NCBI GenBank assembly: GCA_002315335.1
Contig: DCGW01000028.1
Coordinates: 16,725 to 22,401 of the forward strand
Direction of reading: 5' to 3'
Origin: Firmicutes bacterium UBA1768
GTDB lineage: Bacteria; Bacillota; Clostridia; Peptostreptococcales; Anaerovoracaceae
DNA: 5,677 bases
The position numbers and the translations under genes were made by a program. The notes below the pieces were generated by a model that saw only the letters and a list, made by a program, of their open reading frames with translations, made no database searches and had not been told where the DNA came from. Within the stretch, counting starts at the first letter, position 1, and each line of letters starts with the position of its first letter. Below are positions 3,936-5,677 of the stretch, in pieces.

Positions 3936-5677
3936 TCATTTCTGAACGGATATTTTCCATCCTGTTCGGTTGATTTTTACACTGACTGCTCTGTTTTTAT
4001 CAGTCCTGTATACCATTATACCCGATTCCTCATATCTTTCAATTACGGATTTGTCAGGGTGGCCGAAATTATTTTTCCCCACCTCTATAACAGCCGCCTT
4101 CGCTCCCAGGCTTTTGACAAAGTCCTCCGAGCTTGAATACTTGCTTCCATGGTGAGGAACCTTGACAATATCACAGCCGCAGCTGCCTGCTATCTTACTT
4201 TCCTCTTCTGAAGAAATATCCCCGGTAAGCAATATATCGGTGTCTAAATAATTCAGCTTCATCACCAGACAATTTGCGTTGAAATCAGCATTGTCGTTCT
4301 CATCGTCCTCATTGAGGCTCAGATCAATACCAGTGCATGGGTAGACAACATCCATAAATACGCCCTTTCCAAGGGTCACTTTCATCCCTGCTGCCAGCCA
4401 GCTTACAGTGGTTTCCTCACTGTCAAGGTTCAGCAAAGCATAAAGCTCATCCGCTGAAGCCTTATATCCGTCATAAACGAAAAGCCTGTCTATTTGAAAG
4501 ACTTCATTGAGGCCGCTTATACCTTTGTAATGATCAGCATCCATATGTGTAACGAAAACTCCGTCAAGTCGGTCTACTCCATTTTTCAAAAGATAAGGCT
4601 TCAGGGTCTCTTTGCCCACGTCAAAGTCGGAAAACAGAGAGCCCCCGCCGTCAACAAGGTAATTTTTTCCCTCCAGAGTCCTGATATGGATACAATCTCC
4701 CTGCCCCACATCCACAAATACAACCTGCGGCTTCATTTTTTCGGATACTATAGTCAAAGAGAAAACTAATACCACTATCACAGCTGCACATAACGCAGCT
4801 TTTGGTGTTATAGGAACAACTGACCGCAGCTCCGAAAAAACCATCAGACATACAACGTAATATCCTGCCATCAGAAAAAGACTCGGGCTGGGTGCTGAAA
4901 AAGCAAAAGTTCCGTAGGCTCCTGTAAAATCGTTGAAAAATACAAGCATTTCCGCAAGCTTAGAACAGCCCTGACACAAAAGCACAGTTAACGGATCAGT
5001 ACCCCCGCCAATCATTAGCATAAAAGAAAGAACGAAACCGCAGGGTATCATAAGACCGGATAAGAATATCACAGGTATGTTGGAAATAAATGCCGCAAGC
5101 GAAAAGTAGTTAAAAAAATACGCTGTCAGCGGAGCCATTCCTATTTGAATTGCAATTATCGGTCTGAAAACCAACCATACAGGGTGCTCGCATTTCACCA
5201 TTCTTTCCAGCCCCCTGCCCACAACAGAAAGTGAAATCACCGCCGAAAAGGACAGAATAAAGCTCGTAGAATAAAGGGTCATAGGGTTTTTTATCATAAA
5301 AAAAGAGGCTGTAACGCAGGCCGCCGAAAGCAGGTCGTATCTGCGGTGAAGAAGGTCAGCCGCAATTTTCAAATATATCATAATCATAGCCCTCACAACA
5401 GATACAGAAAAGGAGGCCAGGACCGCCATCAGAAAAAGAGTCCCCGCAGCTGTCAGCGCCGCTGCTTTTGAACGTTTTCTTTTTCCGAACAACCCCATTA
5501 CCGCTGCATAAACTATCCCTACATGCAGCCCAGAGACACTGAGAATGTGCGCAGTTCCGTTTTGTTGAAAGGACTCATAGGTCTCCGGGGAAAGGGCAGA
5601 CTTGTCTCCGAATAACATTCCCGCAAAAAGTCCAGCCGCGTCCTCCCCAACGATTGATGAAAGTGATGAGAAAAAGC
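3936..5677 (-). CDS. comEC: ComEC/Rec2 DNA internalisation channel (5' end missing)
   Basis: ComEC is the inner-membrane channel that carries single-stranded DNA into the cell during natural transformation. The reading frame stays open to the right edge with 19 codons beyond the ATG at 5618. Those codons are family-like (EDAAGLFAGMLFGDKS), so the gene continues outside and that ATG is internal. The 579 visible residues start in the competence domain. They include GTAHILSVSGLHVG (residues 40-53) and many membrane helices to about residue 310. The metallo-beta-lactamase-like domain follows: DVGQGD at 322-327, LVDGGG near 340-345, THMDADH at 376-382, LLTGD at 482-486, PHHGS at 507-511 and GHP at 538-540. 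The metal-binding motifs I looked for are all present, so the nuclease-like domain looks intact. The N-terminal OB-fold region lies outside the window. holA follows directly, a common clostridial arrangement. Confidence 0.96.
   Translation of the reverse strand, partial: FFSSLSSIVGEDAAGLFAGMLFGDKSALSPETYESFQQNGTAHILSVSGLHVGIVYAAVMGLFGKRKRSKAAALTAAGTLFLMAVLASFSVSVVRAMIMIYLKIAADLLHRRYDLLSAACVTASFFMIKNPMTLYSTSFILSFSAVISLSVVGRGLERMVKCEHPVWLVFRPIIAIQIGMAPLTAYFFNYFSLAAFISNIPVIFLSGLMIPCGFVLSFMLMIGGGTDPLTVLLCQGCSKLAEMLVFFNDFTGAYGTFAFSAPSPSLFLMAGYYVVCLMVFSELRSVVPITPKAALCAAVIVVLVFSLTIVSEKMKPQVVFVDVGQGDCIHIRTLEGKNYLVDGGGSLFSDFDVGKETLKPYLLKNGVDRLDGVFVTHMDADHYKGISGLNEVFQIDRLFVYDGYKASADELYALLNLDSEETTVSWLAAGMKVTLGKGVFMDVVYPCTGIDLSLNEDDENDNADFNANCLVMKLNYLDTDILLTGDISSEEESKIAGSCGCDIVKVPHHGSKYSSSEDFVKSLGAKAAVIEVGKNNFGHPDKSVIERYEESGIMVYRTDKNRAVSVKINRTGWKISVQK

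Noticed and set aside
4651..4851. Short alternative frames inside comEC, such as a 66-codon cysteine-rich frame on the minus strand
   Set aside because: They are shadows of the intact comEC frame, with no ribosome site or recognisable motif.
5616..5618. The ATG at 5618 as the start of comEC
   Set aside because: The frame is open for 19 more codons to the window edge, and those codons match the competence domain. The GGGGAGG further upstream is coding sequence, not a ribosome site that decides the start.
1..5677. CRISPR array, insertion sequence, phage attachment site or defence system
   Set aside because: There are no regularly spaced repeats, no transposase or integrase, and no direct repeats at the tRNA 3' ends within the window; all coding space is accounted for.

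Overview
The window looks like an ordinary chromosomal housekeeping region of an anaerobic, AT-leaning Gram-positive bacterium, most probably a Clostridia-type member of the Bacillota. The evidence is the comEC-holA gene pair, AGGAG/AGGGG-type ribosome binding sites close to the starts, a monofunctional glycosyltransferase and a YcxB-like membrane protein. The lineage is an inference from gene content; no species can be named. I see no mobile element, CRISPR array, toxin-antitoxin pair or defence system.

Layout. All protein genes lie on the minus strand, so transcription runs from the right end to the left. At 5677-3936 is the 5'-truncated gene for the DNA-uptake channel ComEC. It is followed 7 nt later by holA (3928-2879), the delta subunit of the DNA polymerase III clamp loader. 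A 147-nt intergenic region (2732-2878) then carries two overlapping promoter-like elements and a pair of AACGTT-centred palindromes. After it comes a compact three-gene set: a 103-aa membrane protein of unknown function (2731-2420), a YcxB-like membrane protein (2409-1822) and a membrane-anchored peptidoglycan glycosyltransferase (1803-1093), with gaps of 10 and 18 nt. A complete tRNA-Pro(GGG) gene (1045-969) follows with its own terminator (955-921). Next is pgeF (856-95), a copper/zinc-oxidase-like peptidoglycan editing factor. At the left edge, on the plus strand, is the 3' part of a tRNA-Thr(CGT) gene (1-51). It converges on pgeF, and the two share a hairpin terminator at 54-87 that can work in both directions.

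Functionally there are two themes: DNA uptake and replication (comEC, holA), and cell envelope or peptidoglycan (the glycosyltransferase with two uncharacterised membrane partners, then PgeF), with tRNA genes interspersed. The least understood part is the three-gene membrane operon and its control region. The rest belongs to well-known families.
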